A stretch of DNA of 11,599 nucleotides from Pseudomonadota bacterium. Its GTDB lineage: Bacteria; Pseudomonadota; Alphaproteobacteria; Reyranellales; Reyranellaceae. Location of the stretch: the NCBI GenBank assembly GCA_023436825.1, contig JAEZHS010000254.1, forward strand, positions 1-11,599, given 5' to 3'. The position numbers and the translations under genes are program-made. The notes beneath the pieces are model-generated. The model was not told the origin of the DNA and ran no database searches. It saw only the letters and a program-made list of their open reading frames with translations. Shown piece after piece: positions 1-7,395 of the stretch (positions are counted from its first letter, which is position 1; the number at the start of each line of letters is the position of its first letter).

Positions 1-41
1 GGTCATGGCCTCCTACCCTAGCACAGCGTTAGATTACGGCC

Positions 42-779
42 ATGCATCAGGAATTCCTGCCTCCCGGAATCGTGATCCTGACCGGCGCAGGCATCTCCAA
101 GGAGAGCGGCATAGACACCTTCCGCGACAAGGACGGGCTGTGGAGCCGCGTCGATCTCGAGGAAGTGGCCACCATCGAGGCCTGGCATCGCGACAAGAAG
201 AAGGTGCTCGACTTCTACAACGACACCCGCCGCTCCTTCCGCGCCGCCCATGTCGAACCCAATGCCGCGCATCGCGCACTGGCGCGGCTGGAGCGGGAGT
301 ACCAGGGCGAGGTCACGGTGGTGACCCAGAACATCGATCCGCTGCACGAGATGGCAGGCTCCAGGAACATCATCCACATGCACGGTCGCGACGGCGAGAT
401 CCGCTGCATGAGCTGCCAGCGCGTGTTCGAGTCGGATGTCGATCTCACGCCTCAGTCGATCTGCCCCAACTGCAATGCCGTGGGCGAGCTGCGGCCAAAC
501 ATCGTGTGGTTCGGCGAGATGCCCATGCGCATGGAGGAGATTTACGAGGCGCTGGAGCGCTGCGGACTCTTCCTGTCGATCGGCACCTCCGGCGAAGTCT
601 ATCCGGCGGCAGGCTTCGTGCTGCACGTTCGCCGCCGCCAGCATCGGGCGCACACCGTCGAGCTCAATCTCGAAGCGACCGGCAACCAGCCCCTGTTCCA
701 CGAACACATCTACGGACCCGCCACCCAGACCGTGCCGACCTACATCGAGCGCGTCCTGGCGAACGGCTGGCGACGATAG
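42..779 (+). CDS. cobB: Sir2-family NAD-dependent protein deacylase (sirtuin)
   Basis: A 245-residue cytoplasmic sirtuin that should remove acyl groups from protein lysines using NAD+, giving nicotinamide and O-acyl-ADP-ribose. Visible motifs are the NAD-binding GAGIS (15-19) followed by ESGIDTFRD, TQNID (95-99), HMHG with catalytic His114, a zinc ribbon of Cys122/Cys125 and Cys141/Cys144, FGE (157-159), GTS (181-183) and Asn209. Length and order fit compact bacterial class III sirtuins. These usually carry Tyr-x-x-Arg in the acyl pocket for succinyl/malonyl lysine. Here Tyr59 is followed by N-D-T-R-R, so Thr62 sits at the Arg position unless the alignment slips by one. No Shine-Dalgarno is obvious before ATG 42. 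A TAGATT at 30-35 could be a -10 box for a leaderless message (weak). The AidB-like gene starts 9 bases downstream. The family is certain; the acyl preference is not. Confidence 0.95.
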   Translation: MHQEFLPPGIVILTGAGISKESGIDTFRDKDGLWSRVDLEEVATIEAWHRDKKKVLDFYNDTRRSFRAAHVEPNAAHRALARLEREYQGEVTVVTQNIDPLHEMAGSRNIIHMHGRDGEIRCMSCQRVFESDVDLTPQSICPNCNAVGELRPNIVWFGEMPMRMEEIYEALERCGLFLSIGTSGEVYPAAGFVLHVRRRQHRAHTVELNLEATGNQPLFHEHIYGPATQTVPTYIERVLANGWRR

Positions 780-785
780 GAGGAG
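778..785 (+). promoter_or_regulatory. Strong ribosome binding site overlapping the sirtuin stop codon
   Basis: AGGAGGAG overlaps the last two bases of the sirtuin TAG stop. Its AGGAGG core lies five bases before ATG 789. It fixes that start and suggests translation of the two genes is linked. Confidence 0.85.
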
Positions 786-788
786 ACG

Positions 789-2591
789 ATGCCCGACATG
801 ACCAACGCCGTCAGCCCATCACAGGGCAGTGGGCCGCATGGCGCGCACCATATCGCCCCCGACGCGCATGGCCGGAACTTCTACACGATCGACCGGCAGT
901 TCCAGGACCTGCTGTCGCTCTACATGGAGCCCGGCCTGCTGAAGCACATGTCTCCGCATTTCGAGCGGCTAGGCGAGCTCGCCGGCAACCGCCTCGACGA
1001 TCTCGCCATGACCGCCGACAAGCACCCGCCCATCCTGCAGCCGCGCGACCGCTTCGGACGCGACGAGGACCGGATCGACTATCACCCGTCCTACCGCGAG
1101 ATGGAGAAGATCGCTTTCGAGGAATTCGGCATGCACGCGATGACCCATCGCGCCGGCGTGCTGGGCATGGACGGCCCCGCGCATCCGCTGGTGAAGTACG
1201 GCATCACCTATCTCTTCGTGCAGGCCGAGTTCGGCCTGATGTGCCCGGTCTCGGTCTCCGACACCTCGAACTTCGTCATCAAGCGCTTCGGCTCCGACGC
1301 GCTGAAGAAGCTCCTGCTCGACCGCCTGCTGAGCCAGGACCCGAAGACGATGCTGAAGGGCACGCAGTTCATGACCGAGAAGGCGGGTGGTTCGGACGTC
1401 GGCGCCCTGGAAACGGAGGCCGAGCGCATCGGTATCGGCCCCGACGGCGTCGAGCGCTGGAGGCTCTTCGGCCAGAAGTGGTTTTGCAGCCACGCCGACG
1501 CCGATGTCGCCGTCCTGCTGGCCAGGCCGCGCGGCGCCGCGCCCGGCACTCGGGGGCTCGGCATGTTCGCCATGCCACGCCGGCTGGAGGACGGCAGCCG
1601 CAACAGCTATCGCATCGTGCGGCTGAAGGACAAGCTCGGCACCAGGTCGATGGCCTCGGGCGAGATCATCATGGATGGCGCGATCGCCTACCTGGTGGGC
1701 GATGCGAACCGCGGCTTCAAGCAGATGATGGAGCAGGTGAACCTCTCCCGCTTGAGCCACGGCGTGCGCGCGGCCTCCATGATGCGCCGTTGCCTCAACG
1801 AGGCGATGGTCGTGGCCCGGAATCGCCGCGCCTTCGGCCGTGCGATCGGCGAATATCCACTGCTGCGCCGCCAGCTGATGAAGATCATGCTGCCGACCGA
1901 GCAGGCGCTGTCCATGTATGCCTTCTCGGCCGACGCCATGGGCAAGGCGAACAAGGGCGACAAGGAAGCGGCCGACCTGCTGCGCATCCTGACGCCGGTC
2001 TACAAGTTCCGCGCCTGCCGCGACAACATCCCGGTCGCGAGCCATGCCCTCGAGGTGAGGGGCGGCCTGGGCTACATCGAGGAGTGGGTGACCGCCCGCC
2101 TGGTGCGCGATGCCCAGATCGGCACGCTGTGGGAGGGCACCTCCAACATCAACGCCCTCGACGTGGTGCAGCGCGCCGTCGGCAAGACGGGCGGCCACAA
2201 GACGCTGACGGCGGCGCTCAAGGACAAGTACGAGCGCTCCGATTCACTGCCCGGCCAGTACAAAGGCCTGCTCGGTGCCACGCTCGACCGCGTTGAGCGC
2301 TTCGTCGAGGCGGTCGCGGCCGACCCCGGGCAGGAGAAGCGCTGCCGGCTCGCCGCCGGTGCGCTCTATCACGCCGCGACGGCGGCGTTGATGGCCTGGG
2401 AAGGCGCGGTCCTCGGCGCCACGGGCGGCGACGCGCGCCGCCTGCTGCTGTCGCGGCTGGTGATCGAGCACCGGCTGGCGCCCCAGGATCCACTGTCGCT
2501 TGCCGAGTCGGCGTGGGAGCAAGAGGCCATGGAGCTTTTGTTACAGGACAAACCCGTCCCTCTCGCCAGGGCTGTGGCTCTGGTAGGATAG
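789..2591 (+). CDS. AidB-like acyl-CoA dehydrogenase family flavoprotein
   Basis: A 600-residue protein of the acyl-CoA dehydrogenase superfamily, predicted to be an FAD enzyme. Seen: QFMTEKAGGSDV (193-204), the flavin/substrate loop in the AidB style; RAFGRAIGEYPLLR (347-360); and EVRGGLGYIEEW (422-433) followed by LWEGTSNI, where Glu449 is at the catalytic-base position. The N-terminal extension of about 100 residues, with an LQPRDRFGRDEDRIDYHP stretch, and the C-terminal helical tail (about 480-600) set it apart from the 380-residue beta-oxidation enzymes and fit the AidB/long-chain group. E. coli AidB is linked to the alkylation response and is about 540 residues, so this one is longer. 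ATG 789 is chosen for its strong ribosome binding site; ATG 798 is possible. The substrate is unknown: it may oxidise an acyl-CoA or have an AidB-like role. Linkage to a sirtuin fits acyl-CoA metabolism, which is an inference. Confidence 0.9.
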   Translation: MPDMTNAVSPSQGSGPHGAHHIAPDAHGRNFYTIDRQFQDLLSLYMEPGLLKHMSPHFERLGELAGNRLDDLAMTADKHPPILQPRDRFGRDEDRIDYHPSYREMEKIAFEEFGMHAMTHRAGVLGMDGPAHPLVKYGITYLFVQAEFGLMCPVSVSDTSNFVIKRFGSDALKKLLLDRLLSQDPKTMLKGTQFMTEKAGGSDVGALETEAERIGIGPDGVERWRLFGQKWFCSHADADVAVLLARPRGAAPGTRGLGMFAMPRRLEDGSRNSYRIVRLKDKLGTRSMASGEIIMDGAIAYLVGDANRGFKQMMEQVNLSRLSHGVRAASMMRRCLNEAMVVARNRRAFGRAIGEYPLLRRQLMKIMLPTEQALSMYAFSADAMGKANKGDKEAADLLRILTPVYKFRACRDNIPVASHALEVRGGLGYIEEWVTARLVRDAQIGTLWEGTSNINALDVVQRAVGKTGGHKTLTAALKDKYERSDSLPGQYKGLLGATLDRVERFVEAVAADPGQEKRCRLAAGALYHAATAALMAWEGAVLGATGGDARRLLLSRLVIEHRLAPQDPLSLAESAWEQEAMELLLQDKPVPLARAVALVG

Positions 2592-2596
2592 CCACC

Positions 2597-3298
2597 ATGA
2601 CCACTGCCCCACCTCCCCCACCCTGGACCGTCACCTCGATCCTCGAGCGGTCCTACATGCTGGCGCGCGACAACTTCGCGGCCTTCTTTACGGTTGCCGT
2701 GATCTTCGGCGCGGTTTCCCTGGTGATGAACATCCTGAGCCTGGGCCTGCTGGCCGGCCTCGTCGGACTGGTCCTCGCCGTCACCACCTCGATCTGCCTT
2801 ACCTGGGGCACGCTGCAGGCGATCGCCGGACGCAAGCCCGAATGGGAACCGATGCTGCGCCAGCTGCAGGGCCCGATGTTCGGCCGGCTGCTGCTGCTGG
2901 GCTGCATCCAGTACTTTGTGATCGCGGTGTCGATGATCGTCGTGATCGGGCCGCTGTTCCTGATCCCGCTGTGGGCGGTCACCATTCCCGTCATGATGAT
3001 CGAGCGTACCGACCTCGGCGGCGCCTTCAACCGCAGCATGGACCTGACCGCCGGCCGGCGGCTGCCGATCCTCGGCGTCTTCGTGCTGTGGTTCGTGATC
3101 TTCGCGATCGGCGCGGTCGTGATCATCACCGTGCTGGGCCACGGGGCGTTGGGGAGCTTGGTAATGTGGATCTACGGCGCCTTGGCGGGGATCGTCGTGC
3201 ACACCCTGCCGGCGGTGTTCTATGTGCTGCTGCGCGAGGAGAAAGAAGGCGTGACGGCCGGGCAGATCGCGGCCGGAGTCGCGTCCGCCGAAGGTTAG
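2597..3298 (+). CDS. Multi-pass inner-membrane protein, YciC / GPDPase membrane-domain-like
   Basis: A 233-residue integral membrane protein with a proline-rich N-terminus (PPPPP, 5-9) and about six hydrophobic segments near 28-50, 52-72, 98-118, 120-136, 156-180 and 188-212. The opening WTVTSILERSYMLARDN and the amphipathic FNRSMDLTAGRRLPILG before a helix resemble the membrane domain found in YciC-like proteins and in front of some glycerophosphodiester phosphodiesterases. No catalytic domain is attached, so no enzyme activity is assigned. ATG 2597 was chosen because it lies five bases after the AidB-like stop, with GGTAGGA (2583-2589) upstream, and because it begins just before the conserved part. 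A longer in-frame start at 2513 would overlap the upstream gene by 79 bases with no sequence support. It is probably the last gene of the sirtuin operon. Its stop overlaps the stop of the convergent pseudogene by three bases. Confidence 0.75.
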   Translation: MTTAPPPPPWTVTSILERSYMLARDNFAAFFTVAVIFGAVSLVMNILSLGLLAGLVGLVLAVTTSICLTWGTLQAIAGRKPEWEPMLRQLQGPMFGRLLLLGCIQYFVIAVSMIVVIGPLFLIPLWAVTIPVMMIERTDLGGAFNRSMDLTAGRRLPILGVFVLWFVIFAIGAVVIITVLGHGALGSLVMWIYGALAGIVVHTLPAVFYVLLREEKEGVTAGQIAAGVASAEG

Positions 3299-3828
3299 GC
3301 GACAGCCTTCCGAGGCCTCCGCGGGAACCAACTGTCGAGCCGCAACACGATCAGCCACAGCCACGGCAGTAGCATCACGATGACGTCGAGCAGCGCGATG
3401 GCAAGGTAGCGCACATGCCAGCGCCAGGACTGGTCCCAGCCGTCGCGATCAGTCGTGCCGTTACGCGAGCGCCAAGTGGTGTTCATGTTGTGCAGAGGCG
3501 TAAACATGACGCCGAGCGACGTATGGATCAGGGTGAAACTACCGTCGGCTTCCGGCACGAGCTGCGTGGTCCCAAGACCTTTCTGCCCGCAGGTCGGCTT
3601 CAGGTCGCAATAGACCTCGCCGGACGTCGGGAGACGGTCGTTGGATAGACGGAACTCCTCGATCCTCGGGCCGAGATCCTTCAGCTGAGTGATCGCCTCT
3701 CAAACGCGTGCAGCCTTGTGGTCGGCAGAAATGTCATCGTTCAGAAGATACAGAGCAGCGCTACCGAGCAGCCCGAAAAACGCGGCGATCAAGGCGAAGC
3801 AGACGACCTTGACGATACGTCCGACCAT
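3295..3828 (-). pseudogene. Two-helix membrane protein gene interrupted by one in-frame TGA
   Basis: Reading leftwards from ATG 3828 gives 42 residues with a hydrophobic N-terminal helix (VVCFALIAAFFGLLGSAALY, 8-27), then TGA at 3702-3700. The same frame then runs open for 134 codons to TAA at 3297-3295. There is no frameshift: the TGA is 42 codons from the ATG, and 48 codons separate it from the next in-frame GTG at 3558. Read through, it would encode 177 residues: an N-terminal anchor, an extracytoplasmic part with a Cys pair (YCDLKPTCG, Cys74 and Cys80), and a C-terminal helix near 141-162 (YLAIALLDVIVMLL) with a basic tail. I recognise no family. No clear ribosome binding site precedes the ATG. 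It lies 51 bases after the CoA-transferase operon on the same strand. Most likely this is a recent nonsense mutation, perhaps Arg CGA to TGA, or a sequencing error. No convincing selenocysteine hairpin follows. Confidence 0.65.
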
Positions 3829-3879
3829 GATAGCCAATTTTACCGCCGCCGCCACCGTGAGTTGATGCGGCGAACTAGC

Positions 3880-4995
3880 TCAGCGACTACCCGCCCGGTT
3901 CAGCACACTCTCGGTGTGCTCGCCCAGCAGAGGTTCGCGATAGAGCGGCCGGGACGGCTCGTCCCTGAAACGCACCACCGGCGCCAAGTGCTTGCGGCCA
4001 TCCGGCTCGATCACGACGGCGCCGCGCTTCACCAAGTTTACATCGGAGATCGCCTCGGGGAGCGTGTTGACTGGCCCGTAGCAGATGTCGAGCGTGTCGA
4101 GCCATTTCATCCAGTGGGCCAACGGCTTTTCGCGGAAGGTTGCGGCGAGGAAATCCATCACCGGCTTCTGGTGCGCGCCCGGCCATTCGCAGAGGTCGAT
4201 GTACTCGGGCTTGCCGAGCGCCGTCAGCAGGTTGCGGATGAACTTCATCTCCTGGCCGGCCAGCACCAGCTGGCGGCCGTCCGACGTGTCGTAGACGCGA
4301 TAGAAGGCCGAGCCGCCGGTCGTGCGCTGGTTCTTGACGTCGGGCTGCGTGCCGTCGGTGAAGGCCGAGCCCACGACATTGGCGCAGGAAGCCATCAAGG
4401 CTTCGTGCATGCTGACATCGATGTAGTCGCCCTTGCCCGTGGTCGCGCGGCGCAACAGCGCCATCAGCACGCCGCTGAGACCATGCAGGCCGCTCACCAG
4501 GTCGGCGACGGGAATGCCGGGGATGGCGGGCCGACCGTCGTCGCCCAGGGTCAGCGACAGCACGCCGGTCATGGCCTCGAGCGCGAGATCGTGCGCCGCG
4601 CGGCCGGGATAGGCGCCGTCCTGGCCGAAGGCCGAGATCGAGCAGTAGACGATGCCCGGGTTCTTCTGCTTCACCGCCTCGTAGCCGATGCCGAAGCGGG
4701 TGGCGACGCCTGGGCGGAAGGATTCGACCAGCACGTCGGCTTCGCATGCCAGCCGGAAGAGATCGGCGCGACCCTGCTCGGTCTTGAGATCGAGCACGAC
4801 GCTCTTCTTGCCGCGGCCCATGTTGCGGAAGAACACAGAGGTGCGCTGGTCGGGCGGACGGATGTGGCGGCCGGGATCGCCGTCGGGCGGCTCGACCTTG
4901 ATCACCTCGGCGCCATGGTCGGCCAGCGCCGTCGTGAGATATGGCCCCGGCAGGAACCAGGAGAGATCGACGACCTTCAGACCTTCGAGCTTCAT
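3880..4995 (-). CDS. Class III (CaiB/BaiF) CoA-transferase, third gene of the acyl-CoA operon
   Basis: A 371-residue cytoplasmic enzyme of the family III CoA-transferase/racemase fold, which moves CoA between carboxylic acids through an aspartyl-CoA intermediate. Seen: GLKVVDLSWFLPGPYLT (5-21), ADHGAEVIKVEPP followed by GDPGR (25-43), GKKSVVLDLKT (62-72), VLVESFRPG (88-96), then AAHDLALEAMTG, where Asp136 is the likely nucleophile. The domain-swapped C-terminal half contains CYGPVNTLPEA (305-315). His-Asp rather than the usual Gly-Tyr/Phe-Asp recalls the alpha-methylacyl-CoA racemase branch, so racemase-type chemistry is an alternative. Its ATG overlaps the previous gene's TGA (4992-4995), which implies coupled translation. 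The sequence differs clearly from its neighbour at 4992-6149, so the two may form a heteromeric transferase or act on different acids. No specific substrate can be named. Confidence 0.92.
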   Translation of the reverse strand: MKLEGLKVVDLSWFLPGPYLTTALADHGAEVIKVEPPDGDPGRHIRPPDQRTSVFFRNMGRGKKSVVLDLKTEQGRADLFRLACEADVLVESFRPGVATRFGIGYEAVKQKNPGIVYCSISAFGQDGAYPGRAAHDLALEAMTGVLSLTLGDDGRPAIPGIPVADLVSGLHGLSGVLMALLRRATTGKGDYIDVSMHEALMASCANVVGSAFTDGTQPDVKNQRTTGGSAFYRVYDTSDGRQLVLAGQEMKFIRNLLTALGKPEYIDLCEWPGAHQKPVMDFLAATFREKPLAHWMKWLDTLDICYGPVNTLPEAISDVNLVKRGAVVIEPDGRKHLAPVVRFRDEPSRPLYREPLLGEHTESVLNRAGSR

Positions 4996-6149
4996 GTGCG
5001 ATTGCCCAGTAGCGAATCGTTGTCGGCGCCGAGCGGCGAACAGGCGGCCTGCGCCGGCCGCTCGCCGTCGATGCGGAGGGGGTTGGCGATGACGCGCAGA
5101 TTGCCCTTCACCGGATGCGGCACGGCGGAGACCATGCCGGTCTCACGCGCAAAGCCGCTGTCGAGCGCCTGGTCGAGGCGATGGACGGGCGCTGCCGGCA
5201 GGAGGCCGTTGAAGGCCGCCAGCCAGCCGTCCGTCGTGCGCGTGCGGAAGGTGGGATCGAGCGTGTCCGTCAGCGCCGCGCGGTTGACGGCCCGCGTATT
5301 GGGATCGGTGAAGCGCGGGTCGGCCAGAAGGTCCTCGCGGCCCATGACCTTGACCAGCGACAGCCAGAACTTCTGGGTCATGCACATGATGAAGATCCAG
5401 CCATTCTTCGTCGGGAAGGTCTGGACCGGCGCCAGCGACAGATGGGCGCTGCGCGGCACGCGCGGCGAGACATCGCCCTCGTTGAGATACCAGACGCCGG
5501 GATAGGTGAGCTGGTGCATGGCGACGTCGTACAGGCAGGTCTCGACGTCGCAGCCCTGCCCCGTCGTCTTGGCGCGCAACAGGCAAGCAAGCAGGCCGAC
5601 GGTGCCGGTGAGTCCGCTCATGCTGTCGATCAGCGAGACGCCGACACGCGTCGGCGCGCCTTCGGGATCGCCGGTCAATTCCATCAGGCCGGCCTCGGCC
5701 TGCATCAGGAAGTCGTAGCCCGGCCAGTCGGCGCGCTCGCCCGAGCGGCCGTAGGCCGAGATGTGCAGGCAGACGATCGACGGCTTGAGATGCCTGAGGC
5801 TCGCATGATCGATGCCGAGCTTGGCGGGCTGCGTGCCGCGCAGGTTGTTGACGACGCAGTCGGCGCTCTTGACCAGTTCCTCGAACTGCCGCCGACCCTC
5901 GGCCGACTTGATGTCGAGCGCCACGCTCTTCTTGCCGAGGTTCCAGGCCTGGAAATATTCGCTGTCGGCATCGCCCAGCTTGTGCGGCCCGACATGGCGG
6001 GAGGGATCGCCCTCGGGCGCCTCGACCTTGATCACCTCGGCGCCCAGCTCGGCCAGGAACATGGTGCCGTAGGGACCGGCGCCGAACTGTTCCAGCGTGA
6101 GGACGCGAATTCCCGCCAATGGCTTTGAAGAGGGCGGTTTTGCGCTCAT
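4992..6149 (-). CDS. Class III (CaiB/BaiF) CoA-transferase, second gene of the acyl-CoA operon
   Basis: A 385-residue family III CoA-transferase. Seen: LAGIRVLTLEQFGAGPYGTM (11-30), AELGAEVIKVEAPEGDPSRH (33-52), GKKSVALDIKS (72-82), VVNNLRGTQPAKLGI (99-113) and DWPGYDFLMQAEAGLM (141-156), with Asp146 as the expected catalytic aspartate. The C-terminal domain holds VPRSAHLSLAPVQTFPTKNG (231-250). ATG 6149 is chosen because it overlaps the dehydrogenase TGA in an ATGA at 6146-6149 and starts just before the conserved N-terminus. The frame stays open upstream only as a shadow of the dehydrogenase gene. The canonical Gly-Tyr-Asp motif makes this the more typical transferase of the pair. Heteromeric pairs of this family next to an acyl-CoA dehydrogenase are known, for example BbsE/BbsF with BbsG in anaerobic toluene degradation. 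That is an analogy of layout, not evidence for the same substrate. Confidence 0.93.
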   Translation of the reverse strand: MSAKPPSSKPLAGIRVLTLEQFGAGPYGTMFLAELGAEVIKVEAPEGDPSRHVGPHKLGDADSEYFQAWNLGKKSVALDIKSAEGRRQFEELVKSADCVVNNLRGTQPAKLGIDHASLRHLKPSIVCLHISAYGRSGERADWPGYDFLMQAEAGLMELTGDPEGAPTRVGVSLIDSMSGLTGTVGLLACLLRAKTTGQGCDVETCLYDVAMHQLTYPGVWYLNEGDVSPRVPRSAHLSLAPVQTFPTKNGWIFIMCMTQKFWLSLVKVMGREDLLADPRFTDPNTRAVNRAALTDTLDPTFRTRTTDGWLAAFNGLLPAAPVHRLDQALDSGFARETGMVSAVPHPVKGNLRVIANPLRIDGERPAQAACSPLGADNDSLLGNRT

Positions 6150-7315
6150 AGCTCGGCGTGCCGCTTGATCCACTGGCGGGCGATGATGATGCGCTGCATC
6201 TCGTTGGTGCCCTCGCCGATGCAGGTCAGCGGCGCGTCGCGATAGAGCCGCTCGATGTCGTATTCCTTGGAATAGCCGTAGGCGCCATGGATACGCATGC
6301 TCTCGATGCTGTTCTCCAGCGCCGCCTCCGACGAAAAATACTTGGCCATGCCGGCCTCGAGGTCGCAGCGGTCGCCGCGATCGAAGGCATCGGCGGCGTC
6401 GAGCGTGAGCAGCCGCGCGGCGCGGGCGCGCGTGGCCATCTCGCCGAGCTTGAGCTGGATCGCCTGATGCTCGCAGATCGGCTTGCCGAAGGTCTTGCGG
6501 ATCTGCGAATAGCTGGTGGCGAGCCGCAGCGCGCCTTCGGCAATGCCGACGCCGCGCGCCGCGACGTTGATGCGGCCGAGCTCGAGGCCGCCCGCCACCT
6601 GGGTAAAGCCGCGGCCCTCGACCTCGCCGATCAGGTGATCGGCCGGCACCTTGTAGTCCTCGAAGATCAGCTCGCCCGAGTCGATCGACTTGTAGCCGAG
6701 CTTCTCGAGCTTGCGGCCGACGCGGAAGCCCGGCCCCTTGGGGGCGATGAACAGGCTCATCCCCGAATAGCGCGGCGAGGCCTCGGGGTTGGTCTTGACC
6801 AGGAGCGCGAAGCAGGAGCCTTCGATACCGTTGGAGATCCAGGTCTTGGTGCCGTTCAGCACGTAGTGATCGCCCTCGCGTCGCGCTGTCAGCCGGATCG
6901 CCTGCAGGTCGGTGCCGGCGTCGGGCTCGGTCAGGGCCAGGCCGCCGCGCACCTCGCCCGAGGCGAGCTTGGGCAGCCAATGACGGCGCTGCGGCTCGGT
7001 GCCGAACTTCTCGATGGCCAGCGCCAGCATCAGGTGGGAGTTGAAGATGCCGGTGAGCGCCATCCACACCGATGAGATCTTCATGACGATCCCGGCATAG
7101 GTACGCGCCGGCAGGCCGAGGCCGCCGTACTCCTGGGCGACCGTGGCGCCGAACAGGCCGAGCTCCTTCATCTGCTCGACCAGCTCGGCCGGCCAGCGAT
7201 CGGCATGGTCGAATTCCTTGACCCGCGGCGCGACCTCGCGCTCGACCCAGCGGTCGATGGTGGCGAAGAGCTGGGCCTCGTCGGCCTTGTCGATGCTGTT
7301 CCTTGGCGTATTCAC
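6146..7315 (-). CDS. Acyl-CoA dehydrogenase, first gene of the acyl-CoA operon
   Basis: A 389-residue FAD enzyme that should introduce an alpha-beta double bond into an acyl-CoA and pass electrons to electron-transfer flavoprotein. Seen: LALTEPDAGTD (126-136), WISNG (159-163) at the flavin site, EKLGYKSIDSGELIFEDYKVP (204-224), RKTFGKPICEHQAIQLKLGE (273-292), and HGAYGYSKEYDIERLYRDA (343-361) leading to GEGTNEMQRIIIAR, where Glu368 is at the catalytic-base position of the short/medium-chain enzymes. Length is normal for the family. The start is GTG 7315, set by GGGAGG six bases upstream. The TGA stop overlaps the ATG of the next gene. Placed first in front of two CoA-transferases, it probably oxidises the acyl-CoA they make. 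Chain length and branching cannot be read from the sequence. The 80-base gap upstream (7316-7395) holds only this ribosome binding site and perhaps a weak promoter. Confidence 0.95.
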   Translation of the reverse strand: MNTPRNSIDKADEAQLFATIDRWVEREVAPRVKEFDHADRWPAELVEQMKELGLFGATVAQEYGGLGLPARTYAGIVMKISSVWMALTGIFNSHLMLALAIEKFGTEPQRRHWLPKLASGEVRGGLALTEPDAGTDLQAIRLTARREGDHYVLNGTKTWISNGIEGSCFALLVKTNPEASPRYSGMSLFIAPKGPGFRVGRKLEKLGYKSIDSGELIFEDYKVPADHLIGEVEGRGFTQVAGGLELGRINVAARGVGIAEGALRLATSYSQIRKTFGKPICEHQAIQLKLGEMATRARAARLLTLDAADAFDRGDRCDLEAGMAKYFSSEAALENSIESMRIHGAYGYSKEYDIERLYRDAPLTCIGEGTNEMQRIIIARQWIKRHAEL

Positions 7316-7321
7316 GGCAAT

Positions 7322-7327
7322 CCTCCC
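7322..7327 (-). promoter_or_regulatory. Ribosome binding site that fixes the GTG start of the dehydrogenase
   Basis: GGGAGG on the minus strand, followed by ATTGCC and then GTG at 7315. The six-base spacing is ideal, and no competing ATG with a good site lies nearby. Confidence 0.8.
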
Positions 7328-7395
7328 GTCGGTCCATCATGCCCGATGGCAGCGGGTGGACAAGGCCGGGAAGCCTCAGGTCGAAATGGTCGGTG

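Noticed and set aside
1..6. A possible divergent gene starting with ATG on the minus strand at position 6
   Set aside because: Only six bases are visible, which is not enough to support a gene.
5..2296. A 763-codon plus-strand open frame across the sirtuin and AidB-like genes
   Set aside because: The translation is Arg/Pro/His-rich with no domain. It is a GC-driven shadow of the two real genes, which carry full catalytic motifs in other frames.
3661..3702. Selenocysteine readthrough at the TGA at 3702-3700
   Set aside because: Only a four-base TGAG/CTCA pairing follows the codon. There is no clear bacterial SECIS hairpin with the usual apical GG-type loop and no selenium gene nearby.
3718..5505. 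A 595-codon plus-strand open frame antisense to the two CoA-transferases
   Set aside because: It is low-complexity, mirrors the codon bias of the minus-strand genes and has no motif. The minus strand encodes two complete family III CoA-transferases.
6150..7340. Upstream extension of the second CoA-transferase frame to ATG 7340
   Set aside because: The extra 397 codons are a shadow of the acyl-CoA dehydrogenase gene. Conserved CoA-transferase sequence begins right after ATG 6149.
7330..7395. A sigma-70-like promoter for the dehydrogenase operon (minus-strand TTGTCC and CATGAT)
   Set aside because: The -10 match is poor, and in such GC-rich sequence a hit of this quality is expected by chance.
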